From Limiplasma sp958448555 (GTDB lineage Bacteria > Bacillota > Clostridia > Christensenellales > Aristaeellaceae), in assembly GCA_958448555.1 (NCBI GenBank), contig CAUDEL010000006.1:1-64000 (forward strand): a stretch of DNA of 64,000 nt, in the 5' to 3' direction. Below are positions 43,662 to 51,894 of this stretch, piece after piece; position 1 is the stretch's first letter, and each line of letters begins with the position of its first letter. The notes under the pieces were generated by a model. The model saw only the letters and a program-made list of their open reading frames with translations. It ran no database searches and was not told the DNA's origin. Both the position numbers and the translations under genes were made by a program.

Positions 43662-43816
43662 AATCCGGCAATTAGCGCGATGGATGCTGTCTGCCGGACA
43701 GTTTCAGCAGCAGTTCACGCCTTAAACCATACCTGATTCTCCCGCCATGGCGAAAATACTTGTCTGTTTGGAACGGAAATGTACCTTTTGGAGCAGCGCA
43801 GAGCGCATCTTTTCGC

Positions 43817-43873
43817 TATAATACACCTTGCAGTCAAAGTTCTCTCTTTATACACGTGTAAGTTAAAGCTAAC
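43817..43873 (+). promoter_or_regulatory. Promoter region of DUF3793-flavodoxin genes with TAAC dyad
   Basis: TATAAT (43817-43822) is perfect but lacks a clear -35. TTGCAG-N15-TATACA nearer the gene is an alternative. The dyad TAAGTTA-AA-GCTAAC (43859-43873) has the same half-sites as those near 38155 and 42674, with a spacer 4 nt shorter. Confidence 0.45.
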
Positions 43874-43894
43874 CAAAATGTACGGAGGTCCATG

Positions 43895-44446
43895 ATGTCC
43901 GAAGAAGTTATGGTCAGGCATTGTTCGCCAACATTGGCCGGTCTGAAAACCGGGAGCATGTTCTCATACCCTTTTGCAAATAGCAACGATTTACGCAATT
44001 CGGTCAGACATTGGAACCGGCTGTTTTTCGGAAAGGGATTGCGGGTGTTGCCGCTATGTCAACGCAATGGCCGTGCCTTGATTTATGTTTTCAGACCTCA
44101 AAGGCTTTGTCAGGACTTGCAGGACAGCATTGCCTGCGAGTTGTTAAACCGTTGCGGGTACTGTGACAAAGATCCACAAAAATGTATTCGCCATCTTATG
44201 AAGCGCCTAAATGAGGGCAATTCCTTTCCGCATGAAGTGGGTCTGTTTCTGGGCTATCCTCCCGTCGATGTACAGGGTTTTATTGAAAACAGGGCCAAAA
44301 ATCCAAAATGCGTAGGACATTGGAAAGTTTATGGCGATGAGCGCGCCGCACGCAAAAGGTTTGAGCTCTATGATAAGTGTACGCGAATCTACTGCCAGCA
44401 GTGGGCAAAGGAAAAGAATATTGAACGGCTTACGATAGCTGGTTAA
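43895..44446 (+). CDS. DUF3793-family protein
   Basis: A 183-residue soluble protein. Typical DUF3793 features are the conserved cysteines (ELLNRCGYC, KCIRHLMKRL), the FPHEVGLFLGYPPVDVQGFI segment and CVGHWKVYGDERAARKRFEL. Function is unknown, but the family occurs beside flavodoxin in many Clostridia, as it does here (30 bp). The ATG at 43895 is selected over 43892 by its distance to CGGAGGT. The upstream dyad suggests joint control with the ABC operon and araC. Confidence 0.87.
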   Translation: MSEEVMVRHCSPTLAGLKTGSMFSYPFANSNDLRNSVRHWNRLFFGKGLRVLPLCQRNGRALIYVFRPQRLCQDLQDSIACELLNRCGYCDKDPQKCIRHLMKRLNEGNSFPHEVGLFLGYPPVDVQGFIENRAKNPKCVGHWKVYGDERAARKRFELYDKCTRIYCQQWAKEKNIERLTIAG

Positions 44447-44475
44447 TAGAAAAAACAGGAAAGGTTGGTCGGAAT

Positions 44476-44898
44476 ATGAGTAAAATCGCGGTTGTGTACT
44501 GGAGCGGAACCGGCAATACGGAATCCATGGCAAGCGCTGTGGTTGAAGGCGCAAAAAAGGCCGGCGCGGAAGCGACCCTGCTCGTTGCTTCTGAATTTGA
44601 CGCCTCCATGATGGACGAATATGATGCCATCGCCTTTGGCTGCCCCTCCATGGGAACTGAACAGTTGGAGGAAAGCGAGTTTGAACCGATGTTTACAGAT
44701 TGTGAAAGCAAATTGCGCGGAAAGCGCATCGCTTTGTTTGGATCCTACGGCTGGGGAGATGGAGAGTGGATGCGCAGCTGGGAAAACACCTGCCGTGAAG
44801 ATGGAGCGATACTCGCTTACGACAGCGTGATTTGTCAGGAGGCTCCGGACGATGATGCGGTCAATGCCTGTCAGGAGCTTGGCGCTGCATTGGCCTGA
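44476..44898 (+). CDS. Flavodoxin
   Basis: A 140-residue FMN electron carrier, the usual size for short-chain clostridial flavodoxins. The phosphate loop VYWSGTGNTESMA is near the N-terminus, and the isoalloxazine-binding loops are FGCPSMGTEQ and FGSYGWGDGEWM. Flavodoxin replaces ferredoxin when iron is scarce, so its position beside a metal-type regulatory dyad and an AraC/ABC cluster is consistent. AGGAAAGG upstream of the ATG acts as ribosome site. A hairpin at 44917-44945 separates it from the converging gene. Confidence 0.93.
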   Translation: MSKIAVVYWSGTGNTESMASAVVEGAKKAGAEATLLVASEFDASMMDEYDAIAFGCPSMGTEQLEESEFEPMFTDCESKLRGKRIALFGSYGWGDGEWMRSWENTCREDGAILAYDSVICQEAPDDDAVNACQELGAALA

Positions 44899-44933
44899 CC
44901 GCCATGGATCACTGTCGGCGTTATCAGGATGCC

Positions 44934-45815
44934 TCAGATAATGCCCATCGCCTTTGCTTCGCTCTCGTTTAGGTCGTTCAGTTCCTGCAGTAAGCCGCTG
45001 TTCCTGTACTGGGTCAGTTGCTCGTTGATATAGTTGCACAGATCGTCGTTGCCCTTCATAAGAATAAATCCGACGCCCTTGATTTCGGGGTTGACGATTT
45101 CATAACTGCACTGACAGATCTGCTGGTCGACGATACCCTGGACAAGGATGTCGGCAAACGCCTTGTCGAACGTCGTAAACACCGCCGCGTCCACCTCGCC
45201 GGACAGCAGCGCGTCCAGCGCGGCCTCGTTGTCGGCATAGGCGACGACATCCGCTTCGGGATATTGCACGCGGGTATTGTCCACCTGGATCGTTGACTTT
45301 ACCGCGGCGATGCGCGCTACGGCCAGCGCTTCCTCGCTGTCAATCAGCGGGCTGCCGGGGCGCTCCGGATCGGCGCGGAGAAAGACCTCGTCCCCCTCAA
45401 TGCCCGTGACGAGGATGTTATCGGTCATGGTGTAGCGCTCAAGGCGTTCCTCGGTGATGCTCCAGACGTTGGCGGAAATATCCGCCTCGCTGTTTTCGGC
45501 GGCTTCGATCTGCTGCTCCGGCAAATCGTAGAGAACGAATTCCAGCGTCACGCCCAAATCCTCGGCAAGCTGCTGACAGAGAAAGGGCACATAGCCGGAG
45601 GGCTGCCCTGCACGGTCGGCGTATTTTTTGATGCCTTCCGGCACCCGATAGCTCATCTTGCTGTTTCCGGACTGGAGCGCCACCAGCAGCGTTCCCCGCT
45701 GCTGGATCGACGCAACGGAATGTTCGGCGAGCCGCGCGTCGTTTTCCTGAGCATGGGCGCAGAAGACCGAAAGCGCGAGGATGAGAAGAAGCAGCATGCT
45801 GATCGTTTTTTTCAT
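44934..45815 (-). CDS. Solute-binding protein, amino-acid ABC type, orphan
   Basis: A 293-residue secreted protein. The signal peptide starts MKKTISMLLLLILALSVF and ends near AHA. The body follows the SBP_bac_3 pattern: IQQRGTLLVALQSG, GYVPFLCQQLAEDLGV, EADISANVWSITEERLERY and IKGVGFILMKGNDDL. No lipobox cysteine is seen. No permease or ATPase gene lies next to it, so it may serve a remote transporter or act as a sensor. The ATG at 45815 has AGGAG 7 bp upstream; an ATG at 45821 is too close to it. Confidence 0.82.
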   Translation of the reverse strand: MKKTISMLLLLILALSVFCAHAQENDARLAEHSVASIQQRGTLLVALQSGNSKMSYRVPEGIKKYADRAGQPSGYVPFLCQQLAEDLGVTLEFVLYDLPEQQIEAAENSEADISANVWSITEERLERYTMTDNILVTGIEGDEVFLRADPERPGSPLIDSEEALAVARIAAVKSTIQVDNTRVQYPEADVVAYADNEAALDALLSGEVDAAVFTTFDKAFADILVQGIVDQQICQCSYEIVNPEIKGVGFILMKGNDDLCNYINEQLTQYRNSGLLQELNDLNESEAKAMGII

Positions 45816-45893
45816 TTTCATTCTCCTTCGGTCGTTGAAGTAGGAAGCAAACGGCCCAGCCGGCCGTTTTGCGGATATAAGCGGTGCAAACCA

Positions 45894-46760
45894 TCATTGC
45901 GTTTGGGAATCCCCCGATTCCACGGCGTACATGCCGCCGTCGGTCACCAGAAGATCATGGAAGAACGCAAAGGCCGCCACCCTTTCTCCCTGCGGAGAAT
46001 ACAACGTATATACGCAGGTGTGTCCCGCGTAGGGCAGTGCGTTTTGCTTTAAGGTCACGACCAGACCGGCAAGCCAATCCAGTTTCTCCCGCATTTCGTC
46101 CTCGTCGAGCGGGTACTCGCACTCGCCCGACTGGGGATCGGAAAAGGTGACGGCGAGGGTGGCCCCCTCCATCAGGGTTTCATCCAGGCCGCAGAATGCC
46201 GCCAATGGCTCGCGGGGGAGGTTCGTGGGCTGCATCCATGCGGGATCAGCCGTTTCATGAACCGCGATTTCATGAAACAGCGCGACATACAGCGCAAACG
46301 CGTTTGGCTCCGGGTTTTCCGCCGTCCAGTCGCCCGAGACGGCCAGTGGAATCACTTCCGCGCTTCCGTCCTCGCCGTAGCGCACGGCGCAATAGGTGTT
46401 CAGGCCAAAATCGACCGCCCCTGCGGACTTGGGCTCCAGCGGCCACGCCTGCGCCGACTCAATGAGACTGCGCAGTTCAAGCACGCGCCAGAAATCCAGT
46501 TGTCCTATGCCAACGGCACAGTCCGTCTCCGCAAGAAACGCCAGCCGCGCCTCCTCCGTATCCGGCAGAGGCGTGGCGCTTTCATACCGCCAGATACGGC
46601 CCTCATCGTCCAGAAAGGTAGCGGAAGATCTCCCGCCCCAGCCGTCCTGCTGATAGCAGCACATGAGCAGAATCTGCGAGCTGCGCGCCGCGTCTGCCGA
46701 CGCCGCAGAAGGGGACAAGCAGCATGCGGCGCATACAATCGCCATCAGGCGTTTTATCAA
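45894..46760 (-). CDS. Secreted protein of unknown function
   Basis: A 288-residue protein with a signal peptide (MIKRLMAIVCAACCLSPSAA, cut near ASA). The mature part is acidic with several tryptophans and scattered cysteines (LLMCCYQQDGWGGRSSATFL, GRIWRYESATPLPD). No family is recognised and no membrane helix is seen after the signal. It reads leftward between another secreted protein gene and an orphan binding-protein gene, so these may form a loose group of exported proteins. Confidence 0.68.
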   Translation of the reverse strand: MIKRLMAIVCAACCLSPSAASADAARSSQILLMCCYQQDGWGGRSSATFLDDEGRIWRYESATPLPDTEEARLAFLAETDCAVGIGQLDFWRVLELRSLIESAQAWPLEPKSAGAVDFGLNTYCAVRYGEDGSAEVIPLAVSGDWTAENPEPNAFALYVALFHEIAVHETADPAWMQPTNLPREPLAAFCGLDETLMEGATLAVTFSDPQSGECEYPLDEDEMREKLDWLAGLVVTLKQNALPYAGHTCVYTLYSPQGERVAAFAFFHDLLVTDGGMYAVESGDSQTQ

Positions 46761-46845
46761 GCGATCGCTTCCTTTCTGTTGACTGGCTGCCGGGAGACGG
46801 CTGCGCAGACGTCCTGCGCAAAGCCGTGGGGAAAGCAGGCAGCGT

Positions 46846-48003
46846 TCACAGAATCTCGAAGCTTCCCATGATCTGTTCCGCGTCGCCGTCGGGTACGTTG
46901 GTCAGCGTAAGGGTATAGATGTAACCGTTTGCCACACAGAAATACTGCTTCTGTTCCAAGCCTGCCTGCGCGGTAAAGGTGCCGACGTAGTAGGTCCTTC
47001 CGTTGATATCGACAGGCCCGCTGAGCTTAAAATCCGTAATTCCCTGAGTGCTGCTGAAAATTTCCTGATAGGTGGGTTCCAGCGAGGCAAAAGTGTCCAT
47101 CGTCACGTCGCCCGCAGGCTCGCGAACCACGTTGAAATTGGCGCTCATGTCGGAGGCATAGTACAGGCTTGTGCTGGCTGCGGCAAGCTGATCCAGCAGG
47201 CTCTGGTCGAGGCCGTTTGCGGAGGCGACTTCTTCGCCGACGCTTTTTATGATCTTTTCGATGTAATCGCTGTCAAGGGCGACCCAGCCCTCGGGAAGCT
47301 GCACCCGAAAGCCGTATTCCGATACGATCGCGGCGCTCTCCGAGGGTTCGGACACCTCCGTGGCGTCGTCTGTCCGGCTCAGAATAAGCGTCATGTCATC
47401 AATAACCCATGTGAGGGTGCCGTCCGATTGCAGGGTAAGAAGCAACGACCCGCCGTCCTCCACCGCAACCGTAACGCTTGCGCCGCTTTGCGTCCAGGTG
47501 CAGGCGCCCTCTCCCTCGCTGGAGGTCAGCCTGCCGGTGCCGTCTGCATTGAGCACCAAATCCAAGGTGATGTTCAATATGGTCGTATCGTTGACGGTGA
47601 TGCCCTCGGTTTCCGCGCTGGTCAGCTTCCATTCGCCCGCGACGGAATCCGCCGCAGCAGCCCGCGCAAAGAGCATGACGTCTCCCACCTGATCCTCTCC
47701 ACGAAGCGTCCCGTCCGCCTGCAGGGTGTAGGACATGGTGCCGTCGCTGTCGCAGATCAGGATTTCCCCGTCCGTTTCCACCCATGTACAGGGATAAATT
47801 TCGCCGTTGACCGTCTGCACGCCCGTTCCGTCCGCTTCCAGGCGCATGGTCATGGTCATCCCCTGCTGCGCCAGGTTTTCGTATATATTGCCCTCAATTA
47901 CGATGGAAATCAATTCCCAGTCGCCCTCCACCGTCGCGCTCTCCGCGATGGCCGGCGCGGCAAAGAGCAGCAGAGCCAAAAAAATCCACAAAACTCGTTT
48001 CAT
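46846..48003 (-). CDS. Secreted protein with two lipocalin-like repeats
   Basis: A 385-residue exported protein. After the signal peptide (MKRVLWIFLALLLFAAPAIA) come two similar beta-rich units: GDWELISIVIEG, with MRLEADGTG and TWVETDGEI (about 25-110), and GEWKLTSAETEG, with LVLNADGTG and TWTQSGASV (about 120-210). Units like these occur in lipocalin-like, DUF4923-type proteins. The C-terminal third (230-385) has YGFRVQLPEGWVALDSDYIE and YYVGTFTAQAG, like PsbP/DUF1795-type domains. Function unknown; ligand binding or envelope stress are possibilities. Confidence 0.72.
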   Translation of the reverse strand: MKRVLWIFLALLLFAAPAIAESATVEGDWELISIVIEGNIYENLAQQGMTMTMRLEADGTGVQTVNGEIYPCTWVETDGEILICDSDGTMSYTLQADGTLRGEDQVGDVMLFARAAAADSVAGEWKLTSAETEGITVNDTTILNITLDLVLNADGTGRLTSSEGEGACTWTQSGASVTVAVEDGGSLLLTLQSDGTLTWVIDDMTLILSRTDDATEVSEPSESAAIVSEYGFRVQLPEGWVALDSDYIEKIIKSVGEEVASANGLDQSLLDQLAAASTSLYYASDMSANFNVVREPAGDVTMDTFASLEPTYQEIFSSTQGITDFKLSGPVDINGRTYYVGTFTAQAGLEQKQYFCVANGYIYTLTLTNVPDGDAEQIMGSFEIL

Positions 48004-48167
48004 AAGCAGTCCTCCTTTTTATTCTGATAAGGGATATCCATACCATATTCGAGCATTTGGCGCGCATGGCGGTTTTTCCAGGGAAACCGGCGGGATTCAA
48101 TTTGGCGTCAGCTGTGTCCATCCCTCGAGAAGAGCGCCTATGGAGCCGAAATCGGATTCATCGCCGC

Positions 48168-49910
48168 TCAGGTTTCTGCGCGTTCGTCCACGAGAAAGAC
48201 CATGTTCTCAAGCGCCGCGCACAGCCTGGGGTGGCGGATGACAAAGTGTATCGCCGGCGCTTTGCATTTGGATACGCTTGCCCATTTTCCCTTGCAAATA
48301 AAAATCTGCAGGTTGTGAAACGCGCTTCGTCCGACTTCCCGCGCCGTGTAGCGTGGATTGTCCGCCGCAAATGCGCGTGTCAGACGCAAATGCTCCTGAT
48401 AGTCGGCGACATCGTATCGAAGATCCGTATCGCTAAACAATCCCGACAGGGCGAGCGAGGGCGGCTCGTCCTTGAATGACGCCGGCGAGAGCACCGGGAA
48501 TTCCTCCTCATACAGACCGTTTTTTATCAGCGAGGCAACGAGCGTGCGGCTTCGCGCGAACGCGCGGCGTATATTCTCCCGCTCGGAGGCGGAAACGCCG
48601 TTTTTCTCCAGAATACGCGCAAGACATTCGTCCGACAGCGTATGGGGCGGAAGCGCGGTCAGTACCGCGCGGGATTCGCCGGCCTCATGCGCGTGCGCAA
48701 AGAGAAACGAGCTGAACGCGCCCCCGGAGGCGCCCCGGTAGATGTCCATCAGCGGCTGCGCCGTTTGCAGGAGGGCCTCCGCCCGCCTTCTGTAATAGGG
48801 CAGATCGCTTTTTGCCTGCGAAAAGAGGAAGCGTCCGTGCGCAAAGTCTCCGGTGATGCACTCGCCCTCTACCGCCGCCGCGCCGGAACACAACAGCAGA
48901 TGGCCGTATACGCTGTTGTGCCTGCCGCGCAGATACCATGGGGAAATCTGACCCGTCATATACAGAGGAATCCAGCTTTCCAGCCCCAGCATCATCTCCG
49001 CGTAGGGGCGGTTGAGGTCGTGGACCATGTCCAGATGCAGGCCTTTTTTCAGGATGGCGGCCAGACCCAGCATCCACTTTTTTGAAAACTCCATGTCCCG
49101 CGCCAACTCTTCCATGGGCATATCGCTGCATATGAACACGGGTTCCCGGGAGCGGGAAAGCGCAGTGCTCCTGAGAAAATCCACAAGCGCCTGGCGGAAA
49201 TTCTCCAGCCCGTAATGCGTCTTGGACGACGGCAACTGAAACGGCACGGTGGGAACCTTGAGCTGGTCGAAGCGGACAGCGCGTATGTAGTCGTTCAAAT
49301 CGAACTCATCCAGCTTTTCCAGAAATGAGAAGGTGGAGTCTGGCTGGCCCGCTTCGCCGCTTAGCAGCCACCTTGCCACAGCGGCGGAGCAGGAGGCGTC
49401 ATCCGCCAGGGCCTCCGGCTTCTGGTTCAGCAACCGGGCCAGATCGGCGCGTTCGGTCGCGCTTCTGCACCGCCGCGCCGTGTAATTGCCGACCGCCCGG
49501 GCAAATGCGGCAGGGTTAGCCGGGATGCGCTGCCCCGTGCGGATGCGCGATAGGTAGGAGGGATCAAAGCTCAGCGCCCGCGCCATTTCACCTGATCGGA
49601 GGTGAAGCACGTTGACCAGCAGGTCAAAGTTTACCGCCAGCCGGTCCTGACCGCAGTGCTCGTATCCCAAGGCTTTGCGAAAAGCCTTCAGCACACTTTC
49701 CTTGGGCAGCGAAGGAATCCCTTTCTCTTCGGCCAGCGAGGCAATCCCTTTCGCAAGGCGCGTCAACGCCTCGCTGTCGGGGGCGGGCGTGCGCTCCGCG
49801 CTGCGATAGCGGCTGATGACGGCGGACGAAAGCCCGGAAGCTTGCGCAAGTCTCACGGCGGTAACATTCAGCTGCCGCATGTATTCGTTGAGCATTTCAT
49901 GGAATTGCAT
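48168..49910 (-). CDS. Large regulator with two XRE-type HTH domains
   Basis: A 580-residue cytoplasmic protein. A first helix-turn-helix is at about 10-70 (VTAVRLAQASGLSSAVISRY) and a second at about 90-145 (LRSGEMARALSFDPSYLSRI). The remaining 430 residues are helical, without membrane segments, and not recognised. Double-HTH proteins of this length are unusual; the C-terminal part might be a sensor or protein-binding platform. Promoter TTGCCG-N18-TATAAT lies upstream, with a 19-bp perfect palindrome just behind it. Confidence 0.72.
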   Translation of the reverse strand: MQFHEMLNEYMRQLNVTAVRLAQASGLSSAVISRYRSAERTPAPDSEALTRLAKGIASLAEEKGIPSLPKESVLKAFRKALGYEHCGQDRLAVNFDLLVNVLHLRSGEMARALSFDPSYLSRIRTGQRIPANPAAFARAVGNYTARRCRSATERADLARLLNQKPEALADDASCSAAVARWLLSGEAGQPDSTFSFLEKLDEFDLNDYIRAVRFDQLKVPTVPFQLPSSKTHYGLENFRQALVDFLRSTALSRSREPVFICSDMPMEELARDMEFSKKWMLGLAAILKKGLHLDMVHDLNRPYAEMMLGLESWIPLYMTGQISPWYLRGRHNSVYGHLLLCSGAAAVEGECITGDFAHGRFLFSQAKSDLPYYRRRAEALLQTAQPLMDIYRGASGGAFSSFLFAHAHEAGESRAVLTALPPHTLSDECLARILEKNGVSASERENIRRAFARSRTLVASLIKNGLYEEEFPVLSPASFKDEPPSLALSGLFSDTDLRYDVADYQEHLRLTRAFAADNPRYTAREVGRSAFHNLQIFICKGKWASVSKCKAPAIHFVIRHPRLCAALENMVFLVDERAET

Positions 49911-49973
49911 GGCGCTTTCCTTCTTTCCCGCCCGCCGAGGATGAAATGGACCGCGTCAGGTATGATGATTATT

Positions 49974-50031
49974 ATTATACCATCCGTTTGTGAGATACGG
50001 CAAATGATTGACAAAAAGTCAATGACTTTTT
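49974..50031 (-). promoter_or_regulatory. Promoter and palindromic operator of the double-HTH regulator
   Basis: Minus strand TTGCCG (49998-50003), 18 bp, TATAAT (49974-49979). The perfect palindrome AAAAAGTCA-A-TGACTTTTT (50013-50031) overlaps a second one, ATTGAC-N5-GTCAAT, giving three GTCAA half-sites. This is a likely binding site for the adjacent regulator. Confidence 0.65.
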
Positions 50032-50114
50032 GGTAAAATCGGCTCCGAATGTCATCCCAAGTGCTTATGCTGACGCGACTTGCGAGAGCAATCGGTCAGA
50101 GGTGAGGACAATGC

Positions 50115-50155
50115 AAAAAAACCCGGCGGCGGGATCGGATCAGATCCGTGCCGGG
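50115..50155 (-). terminator. Intrinsic terminator of the DUF362/cyclophilin-like operon
   Basis: On the minus strand CCCGGC and GCCGGG form the stem (50150-50155 with 50122-50127), with an inner CGGATC/GATCCG pairing, followed by seven T residues. Confidence 0.8.
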
Positions 50156-50214
50156 AGTGCAGTATGCGGATTGGCGCTGTGTCTGAATACGACGGGGCGC
50201 ACCCGTAACCGGGA

Positions 50215-50718
50215 TCAGCTTTGCCCGGGCATCCCTTTTTCATCTGGCAACGAGAATGTGACGACGGCGGATTCCGTATCCAGCAGCGATGCAAGCGCCT
50301 CGTCCGTTATGGCCTCGACATGGCCCAGGCGGGTGTACGCCCAGGTGTTGCTTCCAAAGAAGAGAACGATTTGGTCCCCCGCGTACAGCAGAATGTCTCC
50401 AGGCACGGAGGTGATCTGCGCATCGTCGCAGGGCAGGCTTTCCGGCAGCGGCCCGACCTGCTCAAAGCCGCCATAGCGCCGGGTCTGCACCGTCACATCA
50501 CCCTGCTTGAGAAGCTCGGCCAGCGCTTCGACGGCCTCGTTTTCCTCCCATCGCACAGAGAGAACCACGCCGTTCACACGCAGCTCGATCCCGGATTCCG
50601 TCTGTTTCATCGCTTCATGCTCCAAAAGGGACGCGCGTTCCGCGTCCGAAAATCCGCCGGCAGAAAAGCACAGGGTAAACGCGGCGAGACATGCGATCAG
50701 CAGCCTCTTTTTCTTCAT
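50215..50718 (-). CDS. Secreted cyclophilin-like domain protein
   Basis: A 167-residue protein: signal peptide MKKKRLLIACLAAFTLCFSA, then a small beta-barrel. Features such as IELRVNGVVLSVRWEENEAV, ALAELLKQGDV, YGGFEQVGPLPESLP and DILLYAGDQIVLFFGSNTWA match the cyclophilin-like DUF369 group. Proteins of this group have the fold of peptidyl-prolyl isomerases but uncertain activity. It follows the DUF362 gene by 21 bp and is closed by a terminator, so both belong to the MerR-controlled unit. Confidence 0.82.
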   Translation of the reverse strand: MKKKRLLIACLAAFTLCFSAGGFSDAERASLLEHEAMKQTESGIELRVNGVVLSVRWEENEAVEALAELLKQGDVTVQTRRYGGFEQVGPLPESLPCDDAQITSVPGDILLYAGDQIVLFFGSNTWAYTRLGHVEAITDEALASLLDTESAVVTFSLPDEKGMPGQS

Positions 50719-50739
50719 CCGTCCTCACCTCACCCGTGC

Positions 50740-51738
50740 TCAGGGCTGAAACGGCACGACGTCGCCAACTGCCTGCGAAGGAGAAATCCGAACGTCCCCA
50801 TGACCAATGTCCAGCAGCCGGTAACGGTCGTTGCCCATGCCCAGTTCCTTCATATAGCTCAGCTGGCGCAGCCCGTGGCGGCTCTCCATGCGTTCCACCA
50901 AATCGGCATGCTGGTGTGCCTGCATGGCATACACCAGGTCCACCGACGCCTGATCCACAGCCAACAGATCTGTGGAGGCCACGATGCCCACGTTGGGCGT
51001 GACCACAGGCTCGGCTGCGCAGCCCTCGCAGTCGCAGGAAACGGACATGTTGCGCAGCACGTTGATATAGACGATCCGATCTCCGAAATGGTCCGCCACG
51101 GCCTTGGCCGATTCGGTCATGCGCTCCATGAATTCCTCGTTGCTGATGTCCCACATGTCATCGGAGCCGGGCGTGGTATGGATCATGGCCTTGCCGACGC
51201 GGCCGTCCGCGCAGCCGATGCCGATGTTCTTGTTTGAGCCGCCGAAGCCGCCCTTGGTGTGGCCCTTGAAGTGCGTCAGCACCAGCAGGGAATCATAGCG
51301 GGGCAGATGCCCGCCCATGGCCATCTCGGAAAACCATTTGCCGCCGTTGACGGGCAGCATCACGATGCCGTCCTCGTCCAGAATGTCCACCGGGCAGAAG
51401 GTCCAGCCATTCAGGACAATGGTCTCACGGTGCAGCGGGGTGGTGTAGCGGTCGCCTTCGTAATAGGTGTTGGTTTCGATGATGGAGGCGTCGCCGAGTC
51501 GCTCGTCCACGAGCTTGCGGACCCACGGTCGCGGGATGATATTGGGTCCGTTCTTTTCGCCGGTATGGAGCTTGATGCCAACCTTGCCCGTCAGGCGCGC
51601 GCTAACCTTGTCGAAGATGCGAAGCAGCCCCTCCGCGGACAGGTCGCTTGTGAAATAGACCACGGATTCCTGGCCCTGGCGGTTTTCATAGGGGAGATAC
51701 TTGTCCCCGTCCGTTCCCGGAACGATTTGCCGGTTCAT
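50740..51738 (-). CDS. DUF362 domain protein, ferredoxin-like cysteine motif
   Basis: A 332-residue protein of the DUF362 family (SDLSAEGLLRIFDKVSARLT, KVGIKLHTGE, VLTHFKGHTKGGFGGSNKNI). A CDCEGCAAEP cysteine cluster near residue 240 could bind metal or an Fe-S group. The family's role is poorly known. The ATG at 51738 has AGGAGG 8 bp upstream; an ATG at 51744 is too close to it. It is driven by a MerR-type promoter with a 19-bp spacer, so expression is probably switched on by a metal, oxidant or drug signal. Confidence 0.83.
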   Translation of the reverse strand: MNRQIVPGTDGDKYLPYENRQGQESVVYFTSDLSAEGLLRIFDKVSARLTGKVGIKLHTGEKNGPNIIPRPWVRKLVDERLGDASIIETNTYYEGDRYTTPLHRETIVLNGWTFCPVDILDEDGIVMLPVNGGKWFSEMAMGGHLPRYDSLLVLTHFKGHTKGGFGGSNKNIGIGCADGRVGKAMIHTTPGSDDMWDISNEEFMERMTESAKAVADHFGDRIVYINVLRNMSVSCDCEGCAAEPVVTPNVGIVASTDLLAVDQASVDLVYAMQAHQHADLVERMESRHGLRQLSYMKELGMGNDRYRLLDIGHGDVRISPSQAVGDVVPFQP

Positions 51739-51795
51739 GTTCATAGCCTCCTCAGTGCGGCGGTTTGGGAAAAAGGGAACCGCTTTTCCTGCGCA

Positions 51796-51857
51796 TTGAC
51801 AGATGTCCCATCCAATGCTATGCTTTATGATAGCACCTAAACCTGACTTTAGGTCAA
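51796..51857. promoter_or_regulatory. MerR-type divergent promoter pair with palindrome
   Basis: Minus strand TTGACC (51852-51857), a 19-bp spacer and TATCAT (51827-51832) for the DUF362 gene. The palindrome ACCTAAA-N6-TTTAGGT (51835-51854) lies within the long spacer, the classic MerR layout. Plus strand TTGACA (51796-51801), 17 bp, TATGCT (51819-51824) drives merR itself and overlaps the other promoter. Confidence 0.82.
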
Positions 51858-51894
51858 TCTTTTTTTGAAGGTTTTTTTGAAAGGGGCATAGCGT

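Noticed and set aside
50030..50476. Plus-strand frame starting near 50111 with a GAGGTGAGG site
   Set aside because: It runs through the terminator and antisense to the cyclophilin-like gene, and its product is low-complexity Ser-rich.
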